A DNA stretch of 64,000 bases from Mikania micrantha (taxonomy: Eukaryota > Streptophyta > Magnoliopsida > Asterales > Asteraceae). The notes under the pieces are model-generated. The model was not told where the DNA came from. It was given only the letters and a program-made list of their open reading frames with translations, and did no database searches. Of this stretch, positions 21,531-34,164 are shown piece by piece; the first letter of the stretch is position 1; every line of letters begins with the position of its first letter. The stretch lies in assembly GCA_009363875.1 (NCBI GenBank), contig CM018681.1, positions 41,656,010 to 41,720,009 of the forward strand, given 5' to 3'. The translations under genes were made by a program, and so were the position numbers.

Positions 21531-24500
21531 TCAGTCTTCACTTTGAACTCCATTTGTTTCTCCACAAACGTTATCAGCAGCACGAATTACAACAGACCTT
21601 GGAATCTTAGATAATCTTTCAGCTTCTAGCTTGGCATCTCTATCATCTATCTCTCTTTGTACTTTCATCAGCTGAACATACAAATAATTGACATCTTCCC
21701 AGTTACATCCAGAATGTATACCCAGAGTATAACACATCCGAGCAATTGTTTGAAATTGAACTGCCATGGTTTTGTAACTTATACCAACATCATGAAATCC
21801 ATCATCAGCAAATATTTCAGCTACATTCAACAACTCAATGTCTTCTTTTGAACAATTTACTATCCATACAGGATCCAACATCCTAATCACCCTCCACTTC
21901 TCTTCTTGTTTCAACAAAATAACAGCTTCAGATGTCTTTTCATCATAGAACCATAATTTGAAATAAGGATTCCAATTCTGTTCTATCCTCCTCATCCTTG
22001 GTCTTGTATAAGCTTTAGGCTTTGAATATCCAAGTAATTTGTCTTTGACTTGTGGAACCAACAAATTCCATCCATACTTAGCCTCTTTCTTCAACAACTT
22101 CTTAAATATGTCATTATGTTCAGTCTGAATTGGCTTTATCATCTTTAACCTAGATAACTACATACATTCAAAAGATGGTAAAGACATCATATCCAATGCT
22201 TTTCCAAAATATTGACATCCATCAGTCCTTTTGACTACATAACATCCTTTGTTATTCATGCTTCCAGAAATATTGTGAAAGTAATCATAGCTTACAATTC
22301 TTCCTTTCATCTTTGACTTAGATCCAATCTTGAATCTTGTGAGTTGTTTAGCTTGATTTTCATGAACTTTTTCTTCAATGTCTTCAATCATTTGCTTGAA
22401 AATGAATAAATGATTAATTATGTATTGATGTTCATCTTGATTTTCCTTCCACATGTCCATATAAGTCCTTGCTTTCATTTGATCAATTCATGTTCTTAGC
22501 ACACCTCTTTGAATTTCAAAATCAAATATCTTCTTCAAAGTTTGTAGATTATACAAATTCTCATCCATTTGATCATCTTGTTCAAAATCAAACAATTCCA
22601 ATTGATCATCTTGTTCAAAATCAAATAATTGATCTGAATCAACTTCAAACATATCATAAAAATCATTCCTTGAATAACCACTTACAATTTCTCCTTCCTC
22701 CAACTCTTTATCTCTAGACAATTCTCTAAACATTCTCTGCAGTTGTAAATCAGCATGTTGTTTAAATAAATCAACAAAAGTAGGCAAAGAATAATCAACA
22801 CTTTTCTTTGGATATTCTATATCAGTTAAATCTTCAATATTAACATCTTTACAATCTTTAGCTTTATTAGAAGAAACCGAAGAAATAGGAGTTGCATCTA
22901 ATGAAACTTTGGAAGAATCATAAATCACTATAGCACCAGTCTTTGAATTCAATCCACTTGAACTTCACACACCAGTAATATCACCATCATCATCTTCATC
23001 ATCAAAATAAGCATCAAAGCTTGGATGTTCATCAACATCTGAGTTCTCATAATCTACCTTTTCTTCCTCTTCTTCATTATCATCAATGTTAACAAAAACT
23101 GGATCAGAAGTAGCACCAGTAGCCTCAGCTTGAGTATCCTTTACTTGAATATCATCGATCTTTTTCTTTAAGTCTTGATTTTCTTTCTTTAACACATCAA
23201 TATCAATACTTTGTCGTGCAGTCAAAATCTCCAAAAAAATAATTCTTTCATTGAACAATTTCTTTTCAATCATATCTTCTTCTCTCCAATTCAATAATTG
23301 AGAAATCTAACTTTTCATAACATCTAAGTCATTTGAATTTGAAAAAGAATGTTCTTCAGCTTCCACAGTCTCCTTTTGTTTTCTATATTTGTCAAACTTT
23401 GGTGACAATATAGAAATTCTTCTTCTTATCTCAGTATCATCATAATCTATGGAGAAGTTTAAATCCAAGTCCTCTAAGCCTTCAAATAAAGATTCTCCTC
23501 TGAAAGAAGAAACAACTTGAAATGAAGTAGTTGCTTGAAAAGATGTAGTCACTGTTGTAGCATCCATGAGAGAAGGAACAAAAATAGAAACATTAACAAA
23601 CTTAGGTGTTTGAACAAAAGTATCTGTCTGAACATGAACATGTGATGTAGAAGCTTCTTCTTGAACTGCTGAAGCAATAGTAACAGGTGTAGACACAGAG
23701 ATAGATGCAGGTGAAGTAGAAACAACCACAGGAGATGATACAATAATCCTGGGAGTCCTTGTCTTCTTCTTCTTAGGAATTTTTGCCATCCTCTTTTTAT
23801 TATTTGGCCTTGAAGCCTCAGACTCATCAACTCTGAAACTAGGATCAATTGTCTCTTCCCTTGCTTCTTCATTTTGCTGTTGTGCAGGTCTTTTCTTTAA
23901 TCTTCTGACCATCATGTTTCCATCCTGAACAGTTTCCATCTCAGACTCTGTCTCTGTAGATACTTCATCTTCATCATCAACTCCAACATCTTCAGTATCA
24001 ACATGTTGAGAAGCAGTAGCCTCTTCTTGTCTTGGAGCATCTTGTTGACTGGGATATATTACATCAAGAAGAACCAGTGTAGAAGGAGTAACATCTGGCC
24101 CTTGAGTTTGTTCTTGACTTTGAGACTGAGATTGTGAAGACTAAGCTTGTGACTTCCTTCCTTGTTGTCTAGGAGAAGGAGGAGGTGGTGGTTGTTGTTG
24201 TTGATCATCATCATGGTCACTCAAAAGTTCACTATCAGAACTTGAATCTTCATGCCTCCAAGCATCATTAACAGGAGCAACATAGTTAGCTCTGGCACAA
24301 TGACATGTAGCATCCTTAATCAAAACTTCATCATTGCTCTTCTGGTAAATCTTGACTTGACCAAGACTAGAGTCAGTCATATGTTTCAGCTTAAGAAGAT
24401 CATCAGCAACCCGAGGTAAGTTCTGCTTTAGGAATCTTTCATCAATCAGCATCTGTATGAACCTGGGATACATGTAGAATCTGTCTTTGGCTTTAGTGAT

Positions 24501-25058
24501 GTTGTCTGACATATATCTGAAGATCATTGCAGAAAAATTGAACGCTTTGTTCAATATTAATGCAACCATAGCAGATCTCATCAAGTCTCTAAGCTCATCA
24601 AATGTTCCCTTCCTCATACTCAAACAATGTAACAATACATGTGCCAGCAGCTTGTGTTGTAGAGGAAGCTTTCCCTTCTTCATAGAGTACTCACTGTAGA
24701 CTCCAAAATACTTAATCCTCAAGAAGCAACCTTTGATACATCTTTCAGGAATGAGTGTCATTCCAGCAGGTTCTCCACCGAACTGTAACACCCTCCTTAT
24801 ATCAGCTTCAGTATCCCGAATGGCTTGACCAAGAACATTTGCCTCAATAACATAATCTTCATCCACAGTAATGAGTCTTGCTGAATCCCAGAAGCTTTAA
24901 ATATGAGATCTGTAAATCTGACAAGAGTTGGATATGGCATGGTAAATCCTCGATCTTCTCAAAAATTCGATCATCGGTCTGAAATCTTTGCCATTCTTTG
25001 TTGTAGGATCCAGATGTGCACAGAGATTATGTTTATCTCCGAGTGTAAGATTCGCCAT
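21531..25058 (-). pseudogene. Sirevirus env-like ORF, one frame with six internal stops
   Basis: One reading frame runs from ATG at 25058 to the stop at 21531, about 1175 codons. It is broken only by stops at 24897, 24141, 23307, 22965, 22488 and 22158 (left-hand bases of the codons). I found no frameshift. In order it holds a globular N-terminus with an MIEFLRRSRIYHAIS helix, a helical core ending in DRFYMYPRFIQMLI, a Gln/Pro/Asp-rich stretch, Lys-rich KKRMAKIPKKKKTRTP, a coiled coil with LKKENQDLKKKIDD, an acidic run EEEEEK, and a C-terminal domain rich in Trp and Lys. No signal peptide or membrane segment is seen. Its position after pol is that of Sirevirus env-like genes. In Asteraceae such ORFs are often labelled longin-like, which I cannot support here. 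Confidence 0.75.
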
Positions 25059-27169
25059 TTCTACAATCAGAAAGAAAACAAAATTAAAAAAAATCAAAAA
25101 ATCAAAAATCAAAAATCAAAAAAAAAAAAATTCTAAGTGTTGAACTCAACGAACCCTCCCTGTGTCGAACCTGTTCTTAGACGAACTTGTTAATCAGATA
25201 AACCTGGTTAACCTAACTAACCTTTGATGAACGAACCTTGATATCACACAAACCTTTTGGTCAAACGAACCTTGACCAACAAAGGTTCGGTTCAATGATA
25301 TGCAGAGGTTCAGCCCGAACGTCTAAAGTTCAAACGAACCTTAGTAATTCCAGCGAACCTTTACTCACTTCACGAACCCAATCCAGTTTTACAATCAAAT
25401 TTTCAAATCCATGAATTAGATCAAAAAATTGATATCCAAAGATTCGCCATACAAAAATGAACAATATTAATAAAAACAATTTTGCCAAAAATTAGATTTA
25501 AACTGGTTTTAATCTAAATAATCAGGTTCGACTAAAAGCAATTAAAAAATCAACAGATCTCCTAATCTAGCTAGTCAATCTTCAAATTTTTTACCTATTT
25601 ATGATCACAAAACAAATCCGAGACTGATGATATAAGAAATACACTATCTGAGTTCCAAAATCGAAAAATCAAGAATCAGTTTTTTTTCAGGTTCGTGGAT
25701 AGGTTCTGATGAAAGTGATGAATCTTGTTCACGAACTTGTGTATATATACGAACCTATGAACAAACCTATTTTCGCAAACCTGTCAACAAACCTATTAAA
25801 CGAACCTTTCTAACACATCTCAGACGAACCTGTCCAAAACCTCTTGGACGAACCTGTTCAACAAACGTGTTGCACAAACCTGTCTGACGAAACTTCTATC
25901 AAACCATCAAACGAACCTCCATCCAAATCTTTTGAAATTCAATTTTATTTTAAAATTTCAAATAAACCAGTGTTTAAATGTTTCAAGTTCAAAAAAAAAT
26001 ATAACCAAAACTTATCGATTTAACATCAGATAAAACCAAAAATCTTTTTGTATTTTTCAAATTTTTACAACAAACACACTACAAATTTTAATAAATCTAA
26101 CTATGAAATCTAAAACTAACAAAACAAGCACATATTTTTTTTTAGAAAGATCCAGACATGAGATCATATTGTATTACAACCATCAACACATCTGATTGAA
26201 TTAATGAATATATTTAATAGCAAATTACAATTCAAAGATGATTGTCAGTTTATAAATCCTTTTCAAGTTTAATTACTTAGTTAAAATATCAATTTAAAAC
26301 AAAACCATCAAATACTTTATGTTCTCCATTTACTTGAACACATCCCCATTTTGTGAATAATTAAACAAACAATAATGTTCTTGAAACAATTTATTTCAAA
26401 TTTAATTAGCTTGATCATGCAAAAACAAAACTTAATATCTTTTTAAAATAAGAAAATATAAAAGAAATTGAATTTGTTCAAAATCTTAGAATCAAAGTTG
26501 ATACTTTCGTATGCTCAGATGATCCAGAAAATGAACGAAACAATAATTTAAGATTAAGTTTTAAACAATCAGATCGATATTCTCATATACGCAGACATTG
26601 TCCAAATCTTAATCAAAACCAAGAAAACAAACTTGAATCGTTTAAAGCTATAACAATCAGGTCGATACGTAAGTATACGTAAAGAATGTTTGAGCTTTAA
26701 ACTAAAACAAAATAAAAAACAAATTTAGAATTTCTTTTAAAAATAAACACATGATCAAAACTAGCAAATTAAATTTTGTTCAAGAAACATTTTGTAAGAT
26801 TAATCACCACTCTTTCAGGACAAAGCTAAGCACTATATTGTAAGCATATGTTTCTCACAAAGGATAATCAAAATTTAGTCAAATATTATCTTAACTAAGT
26901 TATAAACCTACCATCATATCATACTAAGTAATTGTAAATGCTCATTATGTTTAAGTTCTATAATGATACAGATGTGCTTCCAATTGCTACAATATACTAT
27001 CATTTCTCATTTGGTCGAATCAATTCCTCAGATTTTAATTTTTTAAATGTTTTTGTGTTTTTGATTTTTCAAATGTTTTTGAGTTTTTCAAAATTTTCTC
27101 CCTCTAAAAATTAAAACACAAAAGAACAAAAACAATTAAAATATCTGATGTTAATTCAATAAAAATTGA
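25059..27169. other. Sirevirus spacer between pol and the env-like ORF
   Basis: This is 2.1 kb of AT-rich, non-coding sequence. It holds an A-rich (AAAAATC) run at 25083-25132, two clusters of CGAACC/GGTTCG words (about 25145-25380 and 25690-25920), and three degenerate copies of a roughly 40-base motif at about 26495-26530, 26565-26610 and 26648-26690. The last contains a 28-base stretch (26650-26677) found exactly, on the other strand, at 60171-60198 in the gag-only element. A regulatory or packaging role is inferred. Confidence 0.75.
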
Positions 27170-29168
27170 TTATGAAGGAAGATGATTTGAAATTACCTCA
27201 CCCATGACCCTAATGCCATTTAATTTGAGTAAATACTCAAAACGATTTTTATCAAAAGCCTTGGTGAGGAGGTCTGCTCGTTGCTCATTGGTATGTATCT
27301 TCACCACATCAATAAGTTTCTTTTCATAGCAATCGCGTATGAAATGAAACCTAATATCAATGTGTTTTGAACGTGAATGATACACAGGATTCTTTGTTAT
27401 AGCAATAGCAGCCTCGTTATCAACATGAATAGGGGTTGTAAGAAAAATCAAACCATAGTCTCTCATATGTTGTTGTATCCACAAAACTTGTCAAAAAAAA
27501 CTGGCAGTAGCTACATACTCAGCTTCACAAGTAGAAGTAGCCACAGATGTTTGCTTTTTACACTGCCATGAAACTAATCTTTCCCCCAAAAACTGTGCAC
27601 CTCCAGTTGTGGATTTTGAATCTGTCTTACATTCGCCATAATCGGAGTCAGTGTAGGCATTGAAGAAAAAGTTATCATCCTTAGGATACCACAAACCCGT
27701 GTCTGGAGTACCCTTCAGATAACGAAGTATTCTTTTGACTGCAATCAGATGTGAAACTTTAGGTTTTGATTGATATCGTGCACAGATACTGGTAGCAAAC
27801 ACAATATCTGGTCTTATGGTAGTCAAATACATCAAACTTCCAATAATTCCACGATAAAGAGTAGGATCAATGATCCCCCCCTTAATATCAGGCTCAATCC
27901 CGTGATTAGCCTGAATGGGCATGGAAATGGGTTTTGAATCAAGCATGCTAAACCGTTTTAGCACATCTTGAATATACTTTGTCTGATGAATGAAAATTCC
28001 ATTATCAGTTTGAACAATTTGTAAACCCAGAAAAAATTTGATGTCTGACATTGCATTCATCTCAAATTTTTCAATCATCACCTCTTTGAATTCCAAACAC
28101 ATTTGTTCATCGGTAGATCCAAAAATGATATCATCAACATAGATCTGAACAAGAATAATATATTTGCCCTTTTTCCTGATAAAACAAAGTTTTGTCAATC
28201 TGACCACTATTGAACACGTGTTCAATAAGGTGAGTCGATAATGTCTCATACCAGGCACGTGGAGCCTGATGAAGACCATACAGTGCTTTGTCCAAAAGGT
28301 AAACCTGATCCCGATGGATAGGATCCTCAAAGCCCGGTGGCTGACAAACATACACTGTTTCCTTCAACGAACCATACAGAAAAGCAGACTTGACATCCAA
28401 CTGAAAATCTTTAAATTTCTTGTGTGCAGCAAAAGCAAGAAAAATTCTAATTGCTTCTAGCTTCGCCACAGGTGCAAACACTTCATCGTAATCAATTCCT
28501 TCAACTTGTTTGAAACCTTGAACCACTAAACGAGCTTTGTTGCGAACAATTACACCTCGGTCATCTCGTTTGCATCTTAACACCCATCTAGTGCCAATTT
28601 TCTTCTTGCCTTTTGGCAAATCAACTAAATGCCAAACAACCAACTTCTGAAACTGATTTAACTCTTCTTGCATCGCCTCCACCCAGGCAGGCTCACGCAA
28701 AGCTTCAGTAACAGTCTTTGGCTCAATTTGGGAGATAAATGCAGAATGCATCCAGAGCTCTTGACTACCATGAGTTTTCTCTAACTCAACATACAAACTC
28801 TTTTCATTTGTGATTTGATGTCGTGTCTGTACTCCTGCATTTGGATCTCCTATGATCTGAGCAACCGGATGATGTGCATGAACTCTTGTAACAGGCACAT
28901 GCGGAACACCAACATTATGATCAAGATTTGTAATATTCTGATCAGTATCTTTATCATGAGAAATAACAAATTCAAAAACATCCTGATCATCATCAGATGA
29001 CCAATCATCATTTATTACTTCAGAAATGCCTTCCTCATGTGATGTATTACTACCATCTTCAACAGGATGAGAAATACTTTGATCTTCAGAATTCTGCAAA
29101 TCATACAACATTTGCACAGTTATTTCATCATCAGAAACACTTGAAGACAAATTGAAAAACTCAAACAA
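27170..29168 (-). pseudogene. Sirevirus reverse transcriptase and RNase H
   Basis: From right to left it holds an acidic linker, the RT start ([30 protein letters not shown]), [32 protein letters not shown], the catalytic [22 protein letters not shown], RNase H with YTDSDYGECKTDSKSTTGG and TCEAEYVA, and a C-terminal HIDIRFHFIRD segment. RT would copy the element RNA and RNase H would degrade it in the particle. A frameshift near 28150-28190 falls just before YVDD, and an in-frame stop lies at 27491-27493. The true end is at 27170. Motif residues of RT are retained. Confidence 0.92.
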
Positions 29169-29249
29169 TTTGTCATAATCAAAAAGCCAATATGGACCCT
29201 TTCCGGCTGATATAGGTGTATGTCTTTGAATTTTGAATTTTTCTTTAGC

Positions 29250-29404
29250 ATTGTAACATGTTTTATTGTGTCTTTTAACAATTAAATTTTGAATCTTTCT
29301 TTAGCATTGTACAAGGACCCCAAAAGGTTCCAAGTGTTCCAGATTAGGTTTTCGATTTTGAAGCAATTCATAACATGTTTTATTGTGTCTTTTAACAATT
29401 AAAA
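29250..29404 (-). repeat. Local duplication within Sirevirus pol
   Basis: A 33-base segment starting TAACATGTTTTATTGTG occurs at 29254-29286 and again at 29371-29403. A second segment, TTTCTTTAGCATTGTA with a matching flank, occurs near 29240-29255 and 29296-29311. The copies interleave, which fits a template switch during reverse transcription. The reading frame is lost here (stop at 29301-29303). Confidence 0.8.
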
Positions 29405-30464
29405 CTCTGTTAAGAGTAAAACAAGCTGTAGCCACAGCTTCACTCCAAATTGTAATGGGAAGTTTATTATCAGCTAGCATTGTTCTCGCATACTCAATCA
29501 ATGTTCTGTTCTTTCTTTCAGCTACACCATTCATCTAAGGCTCATAAGGTGCACTAAATTGCTGCTGAATGCCTTTGGAATTGCAAAATTCCTCCATTTG
29601 ATGATTCTTAAAATCAGTCCCATTATCTGATCTGACACACCTCACTCTCAACTTATACAATGTCTCCAACCTATTGATCAACAAAACAAAATTTTCATAA
29701 GTATCTGATTTATGCTTTAAAAACATGACCCATGAAAATCTAGAAAAATCATCAGTCACCACAAAACAATAAGATTCACCACCTATACTTTTCACATTGA
29801 TTGGTCCAAATAAATTCATGTGAAGAAGTTCAAGTGGCATATCAATAGAAAATATTTTCTTTGTTTTGTGAGACTTCCTTTTCTATTTACCCTTATTGCA
29901 CGACACACACACATCTGGAAGTTTAAAGTGTTTAACCGGTACACCCTCAACTAAATGATTGTGTACAAGGTGATTCATTTTCCTGATATGAATATGTCCC
30001 ATCCGTCTGTGCCAAGAACATGTATCTTGCTCAGTAGCTTTGGACATCAGCCATGTCTCCACTTTATTCACCGTCTCTGCCATTGCCATGTCAAGCACAT
30101 ACAAATCCTTGCTCCGATCAGCTGTCATTAGAATCCACTTCTCAGGAATCTGAAATCCTTGCTTAAGTACATAACACCTGTCTTTATCAAACATCACTTT
30201 GTATCCTTTATCACAAATCTGCGAAACACTTAACAAATTGTTAGTTAATTCTTTACAGAAATTAACATTATCAAATGAAACCTTTCCATTCGTCAAACTA
30301 GCAATCCCTCTAATTTGACCACCCTTATCTCCTACAAAATTGACATAACTCCCTTTAATCCATTTGACATCTTTCAACAAATTCAACTCTCCAGTCATGT
30401 GCCTGGAACATCCACTATCAACAATCCAACGACTCTTGATATGGCCCATGGATGCAACCTGCAC
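29301..30464 (-). pseudogene. Sirevirus protease, GAG-pre-integrase and integrase
   Basis: The protease motif WIVDSGCSRHMTG is at about 30400-30430 (catalytic Asp near 30419). It is followed by NLLSVSQICDKGYKV, the zinc-binding WHRRMGHIHIRKM...CVSC segment, and the integrase core with VVTDDFSRFSWV, VRSDNGTDFKN and VAERKNRTLIEYAR. The catalytic Asp and Glu positions look intact. In-frame stops lie at 29883-29885 and 29535-29537, with no shift of frame between the pieces. The stop at 29535 falls just before NGVAERKN, where the family normally has Gln. Confidence 0.9.
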
Positions 30465-30470
30465 AATAAA

Positions 30471-33400
30471 TTAAAAAAAAAGATCAGCGTTCAAAAGGGA
30501 TGACCCGCCATTTCGGCGTAGAGTCTCCCTGAATGGACCCCTTCCATTCTGTTGTGATGTTTTACTTGAAGACCCATCATCATTGTTACCATCTTTTTTC
30601 ACAGAAATTTGATCACCTGAACTGTTTTTCAATTTCCAAAATGATTTTGATTTATCATGTTGTTTTGAAAATAATTTTGAAGATAAATCATCATCAGATG
30701 ATGTCACAAATTTCACAAGCTTTTTAACATTTCTTTTGTTATCAAAAACTTGTTTCTTTTGATTAATCTGTTCTTTCACCCAAACACAGTCAGGATCAAA
30801 CTTTCTCTCTCATTTCATCTTCACTAGGTCTAACCCGACTAGGACTTCCACCTGACCTATTCACTCGACTTTCATGATTTGAACTCTTCCTGATTTTGTT
30901 ATTTGGACAATTTAGAGAAATATGTTCTTTATCACAACAAGTAAAACACTTTCGTGTTTCTCTTGGTGAAAAAGACTTAAACATGCTACAATTAGTTAAA
31001 CTAAAATCCAAATCATAGTCAGCAATCAAATGACCAAATTTACCACAGCAATAACATTTTCTATCTCTCAATTGACTCTTTGGTTTTAAGTCATCAAAAC
31101 AATTTGATGAATTGAAAGGTTTTAAAACAACCTTTGCAGATGAGATCTTGTTTCCCAAACCAGTTGATTTTATCTTTGACTTATTCATTTGATTTTGAAA
31201 ATTCTTTGATTTATTTTTAAGACCAAATCCAAACTTACCAAAGAAAAAATCCACTTTCTCAACATTTTTAGAAACCACATTTTTCTTTTGAAAAGTTCCA
31301 CTAGACTCTCCTTGATGTGTATTTGATGACTTAACATACACCATCGGTTTATGATTAGTGGTTGTTTTGGTTTGAATCACTGGTTTAGAAATTTGAGTAG
31401 GTTTCTTCACAACTTTCTCAACTGGTTTCATCTCAGCTTTTGACTTCTGAGACTTCAAATTCTTTTTGTCAACATTTTGAACTTTATAACCATTTTGTCT
31501 CAAGATATCAGATGAATATTCCAATTCAGTGATATCTTCAATGATAGGAGCATCATTATCAAAAGACACTTTTTCATCAGATGATGAACCTCCAGCATTT
31601 TCACCAACTTGTTCAGACCCAAGTTCATTCAAAGAAACAGGATGAACTTCCAAATTTAAATCAAGTTGTGGTCTAGGAACATAGCTAAAAGGAGGTGGTA
31701 CTGCATGAAAACCCAAGCCAGTAGTATCATTCGATGATCTTTGCATGGCAGCAAAATAATCGATAACATACTAAGAATTCTGATAATTCTCCGGCTTGCT
31801 CTTGTTCATTTCTGCTCCTGCTCTTGCTGCTGACAAGTCAACTTTCAACTTTTGCACTGATTCGAGATGCACAGAAACTGCATAATTATTTTGCAAAACT
31901 TTAATTTTTAACTCTTAATTTTCTTTGCCTAAATCAATTATCCTTTTATCAAAAGCTTTTTCTCTTGAAATTAATTTCCTGTTCGCTTCAGTGCACTCGA
32001 CCAGTTCAGCAGTCAACTGAGCATTCATCTCTTCCAATTTATCAATGATCTTTAAAAGATCATCATCTACCTCATCAACTTTTTCTTTGCCTTTGCCTAT
32101 GTCTTCATCCAAAGAAGCCATGAAAGCACCCATTAATTCATCATATTGCTTTCCCCAATCATATCCTTCATCAGCTTGACTGACCAAAGCTTTTGATGAC
32201 TCTTCAGACTTTTCTTTCTTCTTCTGATAAGTTTCTTTAGGTTTGAAAGGATTTAAATTTCCTTGCTTCTTCATAATCTTACACTCTCTAGCAAAATGAC
32301 CTAATTCACCACAATTGTAACATTGAGTAGTCTTTGGATTAAATCCAAACTTGGTGTTTCGATCAAAAGTGAACTTCTTTCCAGTTTTCTTTTCATATCT
32401 ATTGATTCTTCTGATGACACTTGCCAATGCCCATTGAGTATCAATTAACTCCATTTCATCATCATCAATCTGCTCATAATCTTCAAAAGTAAGATTTGAA
32501 TTTCCTATCTTTCCTGCAATCTGTTCATCATAAGCACTGACTACACATGACAAAATTGAAATATGATCCCGAACAGCCTCCACAGTTACTTTTCCCAGAT
32601 CTGTTGTATTTAGCTGAATAGGAGTTGTAGTTGAATCAGATTCTTTCTCGTTCATAGATTAAGATGAACTACAACTAGCACTAGGAGATGCAGATGCAGA
32701 AGTACTACCAGCAGTACTAGAAACAAATGCGGTCTGAATCTTTGCAGAAGACACAGGAGGTGTAACCACAGATGCACCATATAAAGAAGTATCTTGATTA
32801 ACATTCACTCGTCTCGTTTTTCTTTTATCCTTCATTTCCTATTCTTCTAGTTTTTGAATAAACTCCACCAATGTCATTCCCGGTAGATTTTCTCTCAAAA
32901 TTAGCACCAATGAATTCCACTTTTCAGGCAAAGCATCTGCAAAACAATCTATCTTTTCCTCTTCAGTGTATTCAATTCTACACTTCTTGACTTCAATCAA
33001 TAAATTTCTATATCTGGTTATTAAGGCTTCCAGACTCTCATTGCCAATAAAATTAAAGTTCTCAAACTCTTTGCGTATATCAGTGGCTTTCATCTGCTTT
33101 AACTTGGTGTTTCCCTCAGTCCTTACTTTCAAAGCATTCCACAAACCATATGACGTTTTATGTTCATCAAATTGATGAAGTATCTGATTAGGAATTGCTT
33201 GACTAAGCATCCAGTAAGATTTCTTCTCAGAATCATATTTCTTCCTCTTATCAACATCCAATCTTTCAAGGGTTTGATCCAAATCTGTCCCCACAACCTT
33301 GTGTCTTTCATAAGGTGACAAAATTCTTTCCCACAGATTAGTGTCAGTTCCATTGAGATGTGTCTCAAATCTCCCTTTCCAGTTCTCATAGTATGTGAAA

Positions 33401-33507
33401 TCAAGTAGTTTAGGAACTTTGTTTGTACTTCCAGCCTCTGTTTCACTAATCAAAATGCTATGTATCTTAGAATTTTGACTAGCTACAGCAGCAAACATCT
33501 CACCCAT
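30471..33507 (-). pseudogene. Sirevirus gag
   Basis: Gag starts with ATG at 33507, about 185 bases downstream of the PBS. The N-terminal half has DFTYYENWKGRFETHL and DALPEKWNSL, typical of Copia gag of the UBN2 type. A zinc knuckle CYNCGELGHFAREC lies near 32270-32320. Two further Cys/His clusters (CYCCGKFGHL and CFTCCDKEHISLNC) lie near 30920-31060. In-frame stops lie at 32839-32841, 32659-32661, 31915-31917, 31771-31773 and 30471-30473. A frameshift near 30790-30810 separates the last piece. The length of about 1000 codons is long for Copia gag but usual for Sireviruses. Confidence 0.88.
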
Positions 33508-33704
33508 GGTGTTTAATTTTTAATCAGCAAACCTCTAGAAGAAAATTCAACTCACGAACCTAACCAACAAACGAACCTTCTCCAAATCTTGATATCCACG
33601 AACCACAGCTCTGAATTTTGATCCATTTCTTGATCTTTTTAATTCCAAATGCTTGTAGATCTTTGAAAATATGGTATAGAACTCCACCAATGCTCTGATA
33701 CCAC
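33508..33704 (-). promoter_or_regulatory. Sirevirus leader and primer-binding site
   Basis: TGGTATCAGAGC on the minus strand at 33692-33703 is one base from the right LTR and matches initiator tRNA-Met. The leader holds a few CGAACC words (33555-33605). The gag-only element has the same one-base spacing. Confidence 0.9.
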
Positions 33705-34149
33705 TGTTGATCTTCTAATTTTGATCTTGATCATCCGACGGAATCTTATTAACAATCAAATATATGCGGAATCTATATTTGATCTATATGAATCAAAGAA
33801 GAACAAACATTTCAATAATCACCATTTTATTAATCAAGCTCAAATGATTACAATGAAATGAACAATCTCACACAGAGAAAATCAGGTTAGTCACACTCAA
33901 GATCTGCACAAGTTACAAACCTCTAGACAAACCTGCATTATATACACAAGGAATCAGACGAACTTAGCCGAACCCATAGGTTCGCCAACCGAACCTTGAG
34001 GTTCGCTGGACAAACCTGTACAAACAAACCTACTAGGTTCGCCGAACCTGCTAAGGTTCGTGGGCCAGACGAACCTCAGCCAAACCTCAACTAAACTTTC
34101 TATAATTTACATATTTTGATAAGCAACCTATTACGAACATGTACTAACA
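33705..34149 (-). repeat. Right (5') LTR of the Sirevirus
   Basis: It pairs with 21040-21486. About 14 of the 19 observed substitutions are transitions, as expected for an old methylated copy. Confidence 0.93.
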
Positions 34150-34154
34150 GGCAC

Positions 34155-34164
34155 TGATGTTACA
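34155..34164 (-). repeat. Solo LTR D, terminal ten bases
   Basis: TGATGTTACA is the end of LTR D. The related LTR at 10660 ends TGATGTCACA. AATTG (34165-34169) is the target duplication paired with GATTG at 6881-6885. Confidence 0.75.

Larger units (their letters stand above)
21040..34149 (-). mobile_element. Full-length Sirevirus (Copia), inactivated
   Basis: LTRs of 447 and 445 bases (21040-21486 and 33705-34149) flank a 12.2-kb interior in the order gag, protease, integrase, RT, RNase H, spacer, env-like ORF. The exact target duplication GGCAC lies at 21035-21039 and 34150-34154. PBS and polypurine tract are intact. The LTRs differ by about 19 substitutions and two 1-base indels, mostly transitions. 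I found about 15 in-frame stops but only two clear frameshifts and one local rearrangement. The [10 protein letters not shown] motif and the long env-like ORF after pol place it in the Sirevirus/Maximus lineage. It is inserted in solo LTR D, 10 bases from its end. Confidence 0.93.
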
